Of a DNA stretch of 50,000 nucleotides, positions 37,522 to 50,000 are shown piece by piece. Position 1 is the stretch's first letter. The number at the start of each line of letters is the position of its first letter. The stretch covers positions 18,508,689-18,558,688 of the forward strand of contig CM022676.1 of assembly GCA_012295275.1 (NCBI GenBank), written 5' to 3'. Made by a program: the position numbers and the translations under genes. Source of the stretch: Chrysomallon squamiferum. Taxonomy: Eukaryota > Mollusca > Gastropoda > Neomphalida > Peltospiridae. Below the pieces are notes generated by a model. That model was not told the DNA's origin. It searched no databases and worked only from the letters and a program-made list of their open reading frames with translations.

Positions 37522-39246
37522 GTAAACATAGGGTCTACAGCTATTTGGTTGAAACCAAGAACTAGAGTGGGTGTTTTGTCATCAGTGGTAGATGTAGAAG
37601 AGCTTCAGTCAACAAACAACATGGAGGTAAAATTTAGAAAGACATAGAAAGGAGAAGAGGTTTACTTAGATCATGTTACAGTTTGTATGCAGAGCTCAAC
37701 AAGTCACAGTGATAGATTTCAAGTTGACATCTCAAATTGTGATTGTTCTGATGAGCAGAAGGGAAAGTTAGAGATAATACTAAACACATATTTTGATGTT
37801 ACAGAGAATACTTAGTAAATACTCTGATGTTAAAAGGAATACTTAACAAATACTCTCATATTAGAGATAATACTTAGCAATCACTCCAACTTGTTTATTT
37901 GAAAACAATTGTAGGCATTTGGTTTTCATTAACATCATGAACATTTCAAAGGCTCGTGCAGCATCGTTTCTGATAGCAGATATTTCAGATGTTACTAGTC
38001 TTCTTGGATGATATTGTAGTTATTTTTGATGTATACACATACAGACTAGAACACGTATTGAACATTTTAAAACACCTTGGGCTTAAACAAAAACCAACAA
38101 ATGCTGTTTCTTTAACAGACAAGTGAAATATCTAGGACAATATAAGAACAATCAAACATTGTTAACGGCTGCTTGGCATGAGAGTTGTCAAAAAGCTTTC
38201 AATACTTTACAGGAGAAGTTAACTTCTGATCCAGTATTTCGGTATGCTGATTTCAGTGAACCTTATCCTCTCAGACATAAATTTACCATATATACAGCCA
38301 CTTATCCACTAAGTCATCTTCGTGAAGCAAAATTAGGTGCAGTGGAAGAAAGATGGTTGTCTCAGCTGGCAGCATATTATTTTGATATCAAATATCATTC
38401 AGCTCAACACAATAAGAATGCAGATGGTCTGTCGAGGAACAAAATTCATGGAATGTCATCTAGTTGCTTTGAGAGATACTGCTAGTAGTACAGAAGTACA
38501 GAAGTTCCACAAACTATGAGACAAGTTATAAAAAGTGGTGGAAGAAAAGTCACACAATAAACTGTCACAGTGGAATAATTCAGTGAAACTATGGAAGGCG
38601 TAAAACCATTTCCCAGCTGTAGAAGAACTAGCAGTGCGGCAGACAAAAGACAAGTTAATAAGGAGATCGTTGTATTACATGGCTACCATGCAGAGCTGAG
38701 AGAAGATCAGAAAAATCAGTTTGTTGACAGTAATCAGACAATGGTACAAATCATTTCTTGAAAACAAAGTACTTTAGAGAAAAGTAAAGGACAACAAATT
38801 GGGAAGTCTGAAGCAGACTGTACTACCAGGAATAATGAAGGACAGGACACCAAGGTTTTGAAAGAAGCATGAACCTTATTAGAAGATTTAACTGGCCTGC
38901 AATGCACAAAGATCTGCAGATTGTGTTGAATGGTTTAATTATCTAAATCTGTTGTATTTTCTAGATTCAAGGATTTTCTGTCTGAAATGTGTAAAGAGTG
39001 TGAAAGGTGTGCACTGGCTAAACTGCACAACTCAAACTGAAACTACCTTTGGAACATCACTTTACTACCAGACGTCTTGAGATCGTAAACGTGGATTTCA
39101 CAGTGATGGAGCCATCATCAGGTGGCAAAGACAATGTCTTAAACATGACTTTATGTTTTCTGTTATTTATTTTGTTTGTGACATTTAAAAGTTCTTACTT
39201 GATCTCCGTTGCTGATGTACGACAGTTTGACATTCATCTTATCTAG
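37522..39246 (+). mobile_element. Ty3/Gypsy retrotransposon pol fossil
   Basis: In order on the plus strand: a protease/linker-like AIWLKPRTRVGVLSSVVDV (37540); QVDISNCDCSDEQKGKLEII (37720), typical just before the reverse transcriptase; FLDDIVVIF with the FxDD catalytic pair (38001); an RT/RNase H junction VKYLGQ...WHESCQKAFNTLQEKL; RNase H end ERWLSQLAAYYFDIKYH and NADGLSR (38123-38485); integrase pieces WPAMHKDLQ (38893), CKECERCALAK (39000) and EIVNVDFTVMEPSSGGKDNV (39077). Stops and frameshifts break every domain, large parts of RT and integrase are missing, and no LTRs are recognised. It is an old, dead copy. Confidence 0.88.
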
Positions 39247-41200
39247 AGAAAATATCACCACATTCCTTCCTCTCTACAAACATAAATACAATTATAATTA
39301 ATACTGTCTTAAAATTACTTAGAAAATATCATTTTGACGTGAACAACCGAAATGTCTGCAGATTGTGTTGAATGGTTTAATTATCTAAATATTTTATTTT
39401 CGAAATCAAAAATATATATATTAAATTAATCAAGGTTCGGAGTTCATATATTCTAACTTGTATTAAACACACATTTTCCCAGACAGTCAAACATAGAGGT
39501 GTAACAAGATATGTTTAAAAAATACAATTAAACTTTATTTTATTTCAACTAAATTAAATTTACTTAGTACTGGTTGAAAAAATAACTTCAGATTCAAATG
39601 TTAAAATATAAAATTGTAGTGGGTCTTGTTAAAAATAATTGATCAATGTGGTATTTTATGTTTCAGACACCACAGAAAGCCATTTACAAGAACTGATATC
39701 CACTGAATCTAAATGACTTGTCAAGTTTGCCTCCAACTCTTCAAGTTTTCTGACTGTACTGAACTAAGTAAACAGAAGATAAAACATCTCCACAGTAAAT
39801 ATGAAAGACTGAATAATTGTAGAAATCTGGGTGTTTAGAAATTTTCATACCAAAATAACATTTTAAAAACATTACTTATGTGAACCATGGACTGTTTTTA
39901 TTGAAGAATCTGTAACATTATGATACTGAATTTAGATTCAAAGTCACAGTGTTGTCCATGAAAGATATAATCAGATGTAGACAGTACACAGAATGTGTGT
40001 ACCAGACAGAGCACCAAGGACAGTCAAGTCTGTGAAAAAATAAATATTTTTTTAAAATAATTAATATTAGAAATACTTAATTACTGCATTTAGAAAAAAG
40101 TACACACTTTATACTACTTTTTTTATTATTCAAGGGAGATAATTTCATTGAAAAAATACTTTACTTAATCATCTAACCAAAACATAAAATATTAGAGTAA
40201 CAAGACATCTTGTAAAGATTTACCCTATAAAAGTTTGTTAAAACATAAACTGGAATTATTTTTGTAAACCTGTTTGTTGTTTGGAAGATAAAATCAGAAA
40301 TTAAAAATCTTCTTAGTGACTAATTTGCAGGTTACATTTTCTGTCAAATTGTTTTATAGTTTTTGTAAACAAATGCCTTAGTATTCTTTTTTTTTTTTTT
40401 TTTATGTTGTATTTTATATTAATATACTTCTATGTATAAATCAGAAATCTTGGTATTTAAAATAATTTTTAATTTGAAACTTAGAAACATTTTATTTCAT
40501 ACTTTTCTAAACATTTATTTAAGGATGTTGGTAAAAATGTTCATATGAAAAAGATGTTTTAATATTAAGTATTTCAAATTATTTATTTTTTATTGTATTT
40601 GTCGTCATACATTGTTGAGCAAGCTGTATTAAATTACAGGGTGAGGAATATTTTTATTTATATATTTTTGGTACAATAACCCAAACTTAGTATTTACTAG
40701 GCATTATAAATTCATATACATTAATAATTTATTTTTTTAATAAGAAGATCAATGAAAGAAAAAGAAATGACATCAAATCTGAAATTCATATTGTTTCAAT
40801 ATGAGTTAAAAACATTTGTTACCAATTTTCAAAATAACATAATTTTCATCCATAAATTAACAAATACAAAAACCTTTGTTACCTATTTTGAAAATAATGT
40901 AAATTTGATCTATAAATTAATACAATATAAATAAAACATGTTTTCTTCTTATGAAAACAATGCAGAATATTAAAAACATAGCTTTAATAGTTACAGTATT
41001 TTATTATATTAATCACCAAGATTAATTATTCATATTTCTCTGAATGCAAGTGAGATTCGTGAATGTGAGGGGTCTTTGTATTTATATATGTATATACAGT
41101 CAAGATATATACACATATGTATATGAGTGTGTGTGTATGTATATATAACTCTGTGTGTGTTAAAGTAAGTGGTAAAGCAGTACAAGTATAATGGAATGGA
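39247..41200. other. AT-rich stretch, no gene seen
   Basis: It includes a 35-bp direct repeat of Gypsy-internal sequence at 39356, T runs near 40388, a GGGAGATAA core at 40134, and a short plus frame (40752-40934) that contains an internal ~60-bp duplication. No coding signal. Confidence 0.5.
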
Positions 41201-41248
41201 ATGGAAAAAAATTAACGTGCTAATCAGAGCAAGCTGTTGTGAAGCACG

Positions 41249-41298
41249 TCTGCGACGGGCACGCTTTCTGACAGGTCAGCGGGCGTGTCCGTCGCAGA
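41249..41298. other. Strong 50-nt inverted repeat (hairpin)
   Basis: TCTGCGACGG-G-CACGC-TTT-CTGAC, then AG, then GTCAG-CGG-GCGTG-T-CCGTCGCAGA: 20 of 24 positions pair plus one G-T, with a 2-nt loop. It stands out as GC-rich DNA in an AT-rich region. A second small hairpin GGACAC-AAGGAA-GTGTCC follows at 41345-41362. The long open frames on both strands here (plus 41169-41738, minus 41220-41441) are partly caused by this palindrome and show no domain. Confidence 0.75.
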
Positions 41299-41861
41299 AA
41301 AGAGTTTTGGGTAGGGAAAAGAATGGATTCTCGCCACGACTGCAGGACACAAGGAAGTGTCCAGCATATCGGATCGTAACGAGTCGGTACGGATACAAGT
41401 ATAAATATTTTACATCCAGTTATACACACAACTACACACATTACACTTCAGAACCAGGAAAAATAAGAACAAACCCACCTCCAAAAATGCAACAAAAAGG
41501 AACACATAAAAATCATAATTCAGATGATTCAGAACTGCAAATTAGGATTTCCCAAACAGCAACTGAAAGCAGCGTTATGAAGAAAACTACTGGTTGGACA
41601 CGTGCTGTCATTTCCTTGTGTGTTCTAGAGCTGTGTGCAGTTAGGAATATGACAGAGCCTGCCTCATGTCCACTGTTATACTTGACCCTCAACTATCTTG
41701 TCACTGACCTTCAAAATATAAACAGTATAATAAATTAAAATACAGATAACAAATGGAATGTCAAATCCAATACAGCACGTTATTAGGATTATATATACTT
41801 TTTATTATTCTTATCAGTATGTTGACAGTAAAATACAAATACAAATACAAATATAAATACA

Positions 41862-41862
<1 letters not shown>

Positions 41863-41899
<37 letters not shown>

Positions 41900-41904
41900 T
41901 AATT

Positions 41905-41966
<62 letters not shown>

Positions 41967-41977
41967 AATAAATAAAT
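41863..41977. repeat. (AAT)n and (AAAT)n microsatellite
   Basis: Long AAT run, briefly interrupted, ending in AAAT units. Confidence 0.95.
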
Positions 41978-42056
41978 ATTATGGAATCAAATATTATTCT
42001 TTAACAAAGTCTCTAACATGACTGAATAATATTAAACCAGAATTTTTTCGAATTTT

Positions 42057-42057
<1 letters not shown>

Positions 42058-42089
<32 letters not shown>
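42058..42089. repeat. Poly(T) run
   Basis: About 32 consecutive T. Confidence 0.95.
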
Positions 42090-42092
<3 letters not shown>

Positions 42093-42735
42093 ATATAATA
42101 TTGAACATTATTTGTATTCCGCGGTCCCAGGATATCGAGGTACTTAACTATTTGTTAGAAATAAAGAAATATACTTACATATATGAAGTTAAATATACTA
42201 GGGTTGCAGTTTTGGCTCTCTCTGCTTCATGTCCATGTCATTGTGTTAACAAATAAATGCAGTTAAAATGTTAAAACAGTTGATGAAAGTACATAGCATC
42301 ATCTCAATGGCTTCCGTTCAAGGGAGGTTACCACGATATCGTGGTACATCACAAACTTTAAAATACGGTGGACCGTACGGGTCAAAAATTGCGCTTTTCG
42401 CACACACATTCGTAGTAATGTCTAGTAAAAAAAACTTCAATACAGGAACGAAGAAAAGTCGTCTTAAATTGTTTCGTTTTTTAAATGAAATCGGGTAAAG
42501 AAACAATATTAGAAGGGAATATTGAATGAAAGAAGGATTGTGAAGAAAATAAGGAAAACGAGAATGAAAGATGAGAAAATAAGATGAACAGAAGAAAATA
42601 ATAAACAAATTCGAAACAAAAGAGAAAGCAGGTTTAAAAAGAGAGAGAGAAAAAAAAGAAAAGAAGAAAAGAGAAAAGAAAAAAGTGAATCAAGGGTGCG
42701 CTCGCTGAAAACAATGTCTGTTTCACTGGTTTTAT
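42090..42735. other. Unassigned sequence with a short open frame
   Basis: A plus frame at 42268-42498 (76 codons) spans a perfect 12-bp palindrome CACGATATCGTG at 42331. It has no domain, signal peptide or splice context that I can name. The purine-rich stretch 42510-42690 follows. Confidence 0.3.
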
Positions 42736-42806
42736 AGATAGATAGATAGATAGATAGATAGACATATAGATAGATAGATAGATAGATAGATAGGCAGATA
42801 GATATG
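42736..42806. repeat. (GATA)n microsatellite
   Basis: GATA units with two single-unit interruptions. Confidence 0.95.
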
Positions 42807-43757
42807 TCGACGAAAATTTCCATACAACATGCATCATCACGAGTGAAGTGTTAATCAAACGTAACAAAAAAAAAAAAGCATTGATTATAATTTGTAATAA
42901 AATATTAAGAAATACAAACTCTTTGTCCAGATTGACGTCTGCAATAGCAAAAATAATTTACAAAACAACTAAAAAACCCGATAACAACAGCATGAACAAC
43001 TGAATGAGAAACATTGACTGAAGTAATGTTTTACATACATATACTGACAACTATAAATACAAACACACACGCACGCACGCGCTCACAGATAAATTGACAG
43101 ATATACATTGTATTTACTATAATACTGTATTCTTCTTCCTCATACAAGCATAGGGGAAGTGCACGTCCAAATGGAAACAGCGGAGATCATTTTAGTCGTA
43201 GATGATAGACTTTTGATTCATAAGAGATTCGTAAACTAAAGTAAAGTAAAGTAAATAAGTAAATAGTTTGATTTATAAACTCTAACTTTTATGGACCAAT
43301 TAATAAGTATTTTTCGACAAAAGTTCTGTTTCCGGCCCCATTGAATTATATTAAACCCGTCAGTTCATACATTGATCCGGGATTCTGTATAAAGATAAAG
43401 TGGATCAATATATCGAATTCCGGATTTATTGGTACTAGTTTCAAAGAAGTAAGAGGGACATTAGTGTACAGGAATGAGAGAACGAAAGATAGAAAAAACA
43501 CATTAAAGGATTAAACAAGTAAACATTCGAAAGAAAATCTGAAAGAAACATACAGAAAATATGAAGTATTAAGTGACAGAATTAAAACAAAACAAATATA
43601 ATTAAAATGAAAAGAACGAAAGACTAAAACAATGTGAAACAGAATTAAAAATGATAATAAATAATAATAAAATTAATAAAACAAAATCTTATAATCGACC
43701 GCTTGGAAAATAAGAGGCACGTACGTATATATATAAATATGTGTCTATGTGATGTAT
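42807..43757. other. Non-coding stretch
   Basis: AT-rich with a short CA/CG-rich run at 43061-43084. Nothing gene-like. Confidence 0.5.
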
Positions 43758-43758
43758 C

Positions 43759-43797
<39 letters not shown>
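43758..43797. repeat. (TA)n microsatellite
   Basis: Pure TA run. Confidence 0.95.
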
Positions 43798-43798
<1 letters not shown>

Positions 43799-44081
43799 AA
43801 TGCGTGTATGTGTATGTTTGTTGCTTGAAAGGATTACAATAATTTCGTCTTTTACCATGATCTTCTGGAATACACAAACTCCGGCTAAAGCTTGGAGCAC
43901 GATTTGGTGTTTCAGGTAATATTGAAGGTGTACAAATGGCGGTTTCAAAAGTTACGCTACTGAGATCTAACACTTAAATACAGCAATACTCACAAACTCA
44001 TAAAAAATTGTTTTATGGTCAGAATTTAATTTAATATATGTATTTATTTACTGATTTATTTATTTATTCTATTTTATTGTT

Positions 44082-44082
44082 G

Positions 44083-44127
<45 letters not shown>
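44082..44127. repeat. (TTA)n microsatellite
   Basis: Pure TTA/ATT run. Confidence 0.95.
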
Positions 44128-44129
<2 letters not shown>

Positions 44130-44205
44130 ATTATTATATATATTGTTTCACTGTTGTTATTTTCAATTCACAAACAAGGCAGTAAGTAATAGAAACACAT
44201 CAGAC

Positions 44206-44309
<104 letters not shown>

Positions 44310-44325
44310 CAGTGTGCGTCTGTAG

Positions 44326-44690
44326 ATAATGTTGACTTTGTACTGAAGTAAATTTGTTTATCTCCAGGGAAGAAAGGTGAGACAACGCAGTGAACTTTAA
44401 TATTGACAAAACAGATTAGTAGGTCTCGTTTCGCTCACTCGTGTTTTAATAACAAGTAAACTGAACACAGATAACAAATATTTCAATCTCTGTCGTAGAA
44501 ACATTCAAAGTTGCAATAAATAATACAGTTCATTCAAATGCATCTAAATTGTATTAGGTTAAACAAATCACTTTACTAATTTCAGACGATGAATATTTTA
44601 CTGAATTAGTAGTATTATTATTAGCTGTCGAATTTTATTTCAAATATATTAAATTGCGTTGAGCGATTCAGTCAAATATTTCAATGTACA
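44326..44690. repeat. Module after (TC)n, copy 1
   Basis: GTTGACTTTGTACTGAAGTAA through GACAAAACAGATTAGTAGGTC and GAATTTTATTTCAAATAT. It recurs diverged at 45344-45430 (first part only) and at 45450-45760 (nearly whole). Confidence 0.65.
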
Positions 44691-44770
44691 CTTATTAAAT
44701 AACTGCATTATTATTATGTTCATTTGTATACTTATTTATGTGTTATATGCTGGAGTGTAACTATATTATT

Positions 44771-44772
<2 letters not shown>

Positions 44773-44856
<84 letters not shown>

Positions 44857-44866
44857 CCAAACATAG

Positions 44867-44897
<31 letters not shown>

Positions 44898-44908
44898 CAT
44901 ACATACAT

Positions 44909-44948
<40 letters not shown>
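44773..44948. repeat. (CT)n-(TA)n-(CATA)n compound microsatellite
   Basis: CT run to 44821, TA to about 44852, then CATA units and a final TA run. Confidence 0.95.
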
Positions 44949-44951
<3 letters not shown>

Positions 44952-45269
44952 TTTTTTTCTTAATTTGTTTTTACATTTTGACTGAATTTGTGGAGTCTAT
45001 GTAGACAGGTAGATAACGTGTTTTCAGTTTAATTAGGAAGTTATTTTTTCTTAATAGATCAATGGTACAGTAGTTTTATTATTTTTCGCGTTGGTTTAGT
45101 TTTTATTAAGAACTATAATAAAAGTAATATTACTATTTTTCCTTGTACTGCCACCACTACTACTTCTACGTTTGTTATTGTTTTTACTATTATTGTTGTT
45201 ATTTATTTTTTGTTTATTTATTTATTTGTTAATTTGTTAATTTATATATTTGTTAACTTGTTTATTTTT

Positions 45270-45272
<3 letters not shown>

Positions 45273-45341
<69 letters not shown>
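45273..45341. repeat. (TC)n microsatellite
   Basis: Pure TC run, again followed by the GTTGACTTTATACT module. Confidence 0.97.
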
Positions 45342-45343
<2 letters not shown>

Positions 45344-45345
<2 letters not shown>

Positions 45346-45760
45346 ATGTTGACTTTATACTAAAGTAAGCTCTGTCTAGGTAATAAATTTAAGAGATCTA
45401 AGTAAACTTTAGTGTTGACAAAATAGATCAGATTCCTCTCTCTCTATTTTAGTTGACTTTGTAGGAAAGCAATCTTTATCTCAGGGTAATAAATTTAAGA
45501 CAACTAAGTAAACTTTAGTCTTGACAAAACAGATTAGTAGGTCATGTTATCAGTAACACGTGTTTGAAAAACAAACTGAAAAAGGAGGATCGGGAAATGG
45601 ACAAAGGATCTAGTTATTCTAAACAAATTTAAATTGTCAGGAAATTTACAATACTAAACAATGAAAAATTTGATCACAAAAAACTTTTATTATTATTACC
45701 TGAATTTTATTTCAAATATTTTAAATTACATTAAACCAAATTATTGCTGTGTAACTAGTG
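45344..45760. repeat. Module after (TC)n, copies 2 and 3
   Basis: Two tandem diverged copies (45344-45430 and 45450-45760) of the module at 44326. Each carries an AAACTTTAGT...TTGACAAAA core. Confidence 0.65.
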
Positions 45761-46090
45761 TTATCTTGAGTACCAACTAAGATTAAAGATTTATTATTAG
45801 AAGTGTTTTATCTGTGTCAGTCAGGCGGTCAGAACATTGCTGGAGAGAGAAACATTTGATATCAATATCAGGTCTATGCTCTTATCAAATCACTGTATTG
45901 CTAGAAAATTACTTATAACAGTGACATATTATTATTAGACTTTCTGATTCTTTTCTGTTGTCGTATAAGTCATATAGACATGAATATAAACCTTTCTTAA
46001 AAATAGTAATATTCAACTATCTTCATGATTTTTCCCATTCTGCAATAATTTCAGATTCTTGAAGAGGGCAAGTGATAGGACTGTTTGGAC

Positions 46091-46181
<91 letters not shown>

Positions 46182-47306
46182 CATAAGCAGTCGATATATA
46201 AATTAAAAATATCAACGTAAATAAAAAACGGCAGAAATCGGAATAATCAACCTAGACGTGAAGCCGCTTTGTCTCTCAAAGGCGAGGTGCGTCCAGTGTC
46301 ACCAAAATTACAATAAAAGTAAACCTGAGCATGTCGAGAAGTCTGACTTGTTTTTACAGATAGATTCTTTGTTCATGACAGGACTGATGATTGTGTAACC
46401 AAATCAATCTTCTTTTAATGATTCAAATCAAACCAGAAGTTTATTTTATTTGTTTTTGAAAGTGTATTAAATAGCTCATTTCAGATTCTTCAATGTTCCA
46501 ATGATGGAGGAAACATGTAATTGAGATGACGTACATATATTCCATTTTCATGGCAACAGCAGAAGACATGTATTACAAAAATAATTAATAATTACAATGT
46601 AATAATCACAGTTATATCTGCCAATTTCTGTTATAAATATTTTGATAGGTTTTTGATTTGTCAGTGTTTATACTTTCTAGTTTTGATCTATTTACAGTAA
46701 TGAAGACATCGCTGCCAGTTTTGTCACCCACAGAAATGAATCGATTGTACTTTTGATTTTATCTGTTCATTTCCTTTCAAGACTTTTCAAATAATTCTAG
46801 CGGTTCTTAATTACATTAATAAATCCAGTTTATACCAATACTGCACGATTAATAATAACATTTTCTTTGTTATAACGTTAAACATGGATATCTATGAAAC
46901 GGTTTTTAATTAATACATTGTTCTTGTATATATTGGCTATAAATAATTTAAATAAAGTAATAATTTACACACAGATACACACATATTTATTGATTTATTT
47001 GTGTATTTGATTTTTTATTAGTTCAGTTCGATTTCAGTTTTCTAATACTTCGTATCCAATAAACAGAGATAAAAAGTTTCCAGTGCTAAAATTAAATATT
47101 GCGACGTGATCTTTCTAAAATAGATTACAATACAAATCACTTTCACACACACAGACAGACACACACACACATGCGTTCTAACGTAACAAGAACAGTAACA
47201 ACAACTTCGATATATATATATATTTCCTATCTCTCTCATGCGTACAAACAACGAAAAATATGTAAAGGAAGACATAGAAATGAATAAATAATTACAAACA
47301 TAATTA

Positions 47307-47337
<31 letters not shown>

Positions 47338-47440
47338 GAATACAAAAGTAAGATCAAGAGAATTAGTAGGTTAAAACAAAGAAGACAAAAGAAAAACCCG
47401 AGATAGGAAAAACGTGACTACGTATTAAATTTAATACCTC
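45761..47440. other. Non-coding stretch
   Basis: It contains (AG)n at 46094-46176, a short less AT-rich patch near 46255-46300, (TA)n near 47211 and (AAAT)n near 47310. The short opposite-strand frames at 47042-47287 are CA-tract translations. Confidence 0.55.
46094..46176. repeat. (AG)n microsatellite
   Basis: Pure AG run. Confidence 0.97.
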
Positions 47441-48129
47441 AATGAAAACCTTAGACGCGAGTTTTAAATGCAGGTGTTACAGATTAGGTTTTGTCTTCTG
47501 TTTACTCTGCACGTTGAAGTCAGCTTAAACAAGGGACTGATTCACAATAATCTAAGGTGAGGGTGACAGGGCCGGTACTGAGATTTGTAGAAATAATATT
47601 GCAAATGTTTTTCTGTGTCTGTTGCTTTATTTATTTATTTTTTTTTTTATTTATTTATTTTTTTTATTTATTGAAATAGAAAAAAATTTTTTTTTGTGGA
47701 GCTTTTCGCTTTTGGCTCCACATTCGTTGAGAGAGACAGAGAAAGAGATTTCCTGCATGAACTATGTTCCTGTTTTTGTTGTTTAGAAAAGTAGAATGAA
47801 CAATGAATGACTGACTAACACTACTTATTTTGTTTTGTAAATGGCAAACGTTCTGTAAAGATTAGAATCTAGCTTTCAGACGCACTACATTTCACACACA
47901 TGTTAATAAACGCAAGAGGATTTTTATGTTTTACACTGTGTGGATAATAGTTATTTGATGTCGTTAGACAGTTTTTGGAAACAGAGCCGAATTAACAACG
48001 TAGCAGTTGTAGCAAATGTTCGGGTTCCGCGCTTTCAGGGAACACAACCAGCCAACACGTAATGCAGCATATAATCCACCAAATAATGATCAGATAAAGA
48101 GGAACACACACACACACACACACACATGT

Positions 48130-48133
<4 letters not shown>

Positions 48134-48224
<91 letters not shown>
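48134..48224. repeat. (AG)n microsatellite
   Basis: Pure AG run after a short (CA)n. It lies between modules C and A and is absent from the left block. Confidence 0.97.
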
Positions 48225-48227
<3 letters not shown>

Positions 48228-49095
48228 TTCAGACACAGATTTAGTATATATATTTTTTTTTTCGCTTTTAATATTATTGTATTATTTAAAACATTGAATA
48301 CCAGGTTTTACATACATACATATATAATATTCACAAAAACATTTTTTAAAGTTTTTTTTATTATTATTATTATTTGTGATTCGTTTTTCATTCGAACAGT
48401 TTAAAATATCCAGTACTCGCCAAGTTCAGTATTCAAGTTTCGACAAGATTTATTTATGGCGGGGTGAAGTGTATTATTTTGCAGTGTCCATCTACAAACA
48501 TGTTGTTGTGTCTGTTATTATTATATTATTACAGACTTTGACAGTCATTTTATAAAATTAATTAGTTATATGTAACAAAGGTTAAATGTAACGCCTTTCT
48601 TTCAGCAATTACAACAACAACAAGAAAAAATAATTAATTGACAACGTTTTAAATTATATACAATTTATAGGATACTAGTGGTACTCATTCTTTTCTTTTC
48701 AAATGTGGTAGGCAAACAGATTACAAAGTAGCTGTATTTCTAACAATACTTAATAATTAAGTGTTATATTGGGAAATACATTTTATATATCGACTATGAA
48801 TAATATTTACTGAATTAGATTTTTTTTAACACAGAGTGACTATATGTTATATTATTTGCTATTTCCAACTCCTGTTTTCTTTCTTTTTTTTTTTTTTTTT
48901 TTTTGTGATTGCTTTTATTTATGATAAATATTTTTTAAACTTTTTTTTCTTTTTGAACTTACAAATTATTTCTCTGGTGTGCCTCAAGAAGTTGGTTTTG
49001 TGTTGTTGCTTTTACTGTTCTTATTGTTCTTATTATTGTTATTGTTTCTTTATTGTTGTTGTCGTTGTTATTATTAATCTTATTGTCGTCGTCGC

Positions 49096-49128
<33 letters not shown>

Positions 49129-49520
49129 TGTATAACGCAATGTATAAAATTTTCTGTTCTCAGATATGAAGTATGATCTTTGACCTCCTCTCTCATTAAT
49201 ACGTACAAACAACAAAACGGAATGATTGATATCTGAAAAACGTGACGAGGTACTAAACTGTCTACCTCACAGGAGATCTGTAGACACGTGTTTTAAATCG
49301 CGGTTTTACAAATCATATTTAGCCTTTTCTTTGCTGTGCACGCTCGAATTAGTTTAATCAATACATGATACCTCAATAGAGATCTTAGACTCGTGTTTTA
49401 AATCTTGATGTAAGATATTAGGCTTTGTCTTTTGTTTACTGTGCACGTTTAAGTTAGTTTGAACAAGGGACTGATTCACAATGATCTAGGAGGCGGGTGA
49501 CAGGGCCGGTACTGAGATTT

Positions 49521-49638
<118 letters not shown>

Positions 49639-49801
49639 AACAAAATATATGTATAAACGTTATGAGTTAATAACGTCGAAGTAACAACTGATTTTTTGTA
49701 GTCTTCTTTTCACCATCTGTAAAGCTTTGTTTCATTGCGCAGGTTTTACATATATATATAATTTTTTTCTGTATGTTTGTATATATATATATATAAGAAA
49801 A

Positions 49802-49848
<47 letters not shown>

Positions 49849-50000
49849 GTATTGTTTTTCATTCGGACAGTTTAAAAGACATGATACTCGTCAGATCAGT
49901 ATTCAAGTTTTAACAAGATTTATTATTGCCGGGGTAAAATGTTTTATTTAACACTCTCCATATACAAACCAGTTGTTGTGTCTTATTAAAATATTGTTAC

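Noticed and set aside
41169-41738. 189-codon plus-strand frame
   Set aside because: The open length is partly produced by the palindrome at 41249-41298, which keeps both strands open. No domain, no splice support and low-complexity Lys/Tyr/Thr content.
42268-42498. 76-codon plus-strand frame near the CACGATATCGTG palindrome
   Set aside because: No recognisable motif or gene structure; not enough to call a gene.

Overview
The window reads as nuclear DNA of an animal, most likely a mollusc (perhaps a gastropod). The reasons are an AT-rich background full of (GA)n, (TAA)n, (TA)n and (CATA/GATA)n microsatellites, genes split by short GT-AG introns, an immunoglobulin-fold exon on symmetric phase-1 introns, a BTB-BACK-PHR gene, Tc1/mariner and Ty3/Gypsy relics, and scattered copies of a GGGAGATAACT core that I recall as common in molluscan DNA. 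The clade is an inference; no species is claimed. Nothing bacterial (operons, Shine-Dalgarno sites, CRISPR) is present.

Layout. 0-2.3 kb: microsatellites and one complete Ig-like exon on the minus strand (705-1049). 2.3-11 kb: a tandem array of a 2.07-kb unit, four nearly identical copies plus a small nested duplication. Each unit carries the first half of an Ig-like domain on the same minus strand, so the array may be a local expansion of a decayed Ig exon. 11-13 kb: AT-rich, no clear gene. 13.2-16 kb: a composite non-coding repeat block that recurs in direct orientation at 47.4-50 kb. 16.4-17.8 kb: a dead Tc1-family transposon inside a GATA/TA microsatellite. 19.6-21.1 kb: the one clearly intact gene, a two-exon BTB-BACK-PHR gene on the minus strand. 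21.6-31.8 kb: a series of diverged minus-strand exon cassettes upstream of that gene, some with good splice sites and open phase-1 exons (31.8-30.9 kb), others broken. This stretch also holds a CREB-like glutamine-rich pseudogene fragment (27.7-28.1 kb) and a 329-bp MITE with perfect TA target duplication. 32-33 kb: a tRNA-like sequence, a 33-bp minisatellite and a Lys/Glu-rich transposase-like tail. 37.5-39.3 kb: a fossil Ty3/Gypsy pol. 41.2 kb: a strong 50-nt hairpin. 42-47 kb: microsatellites and small duplications.

How it fits together. Only the BTB-BACK-PHR gene can be called intact with confidence; its product is expected to be a Cullin-3 substrate adaptor. The Ig exon and the cassette exons look like parts of lineage-specific, tandemly duplicating families in birth-and-death turnover. 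Most of the rest is mobile-element debris and simple repeats. The least explained structures are the 2.07-kb Ig-fragment array, the cassette family between 21.6 and 31.8 kb, and the paired composite blocks at 13-16 and 47-50 kb.
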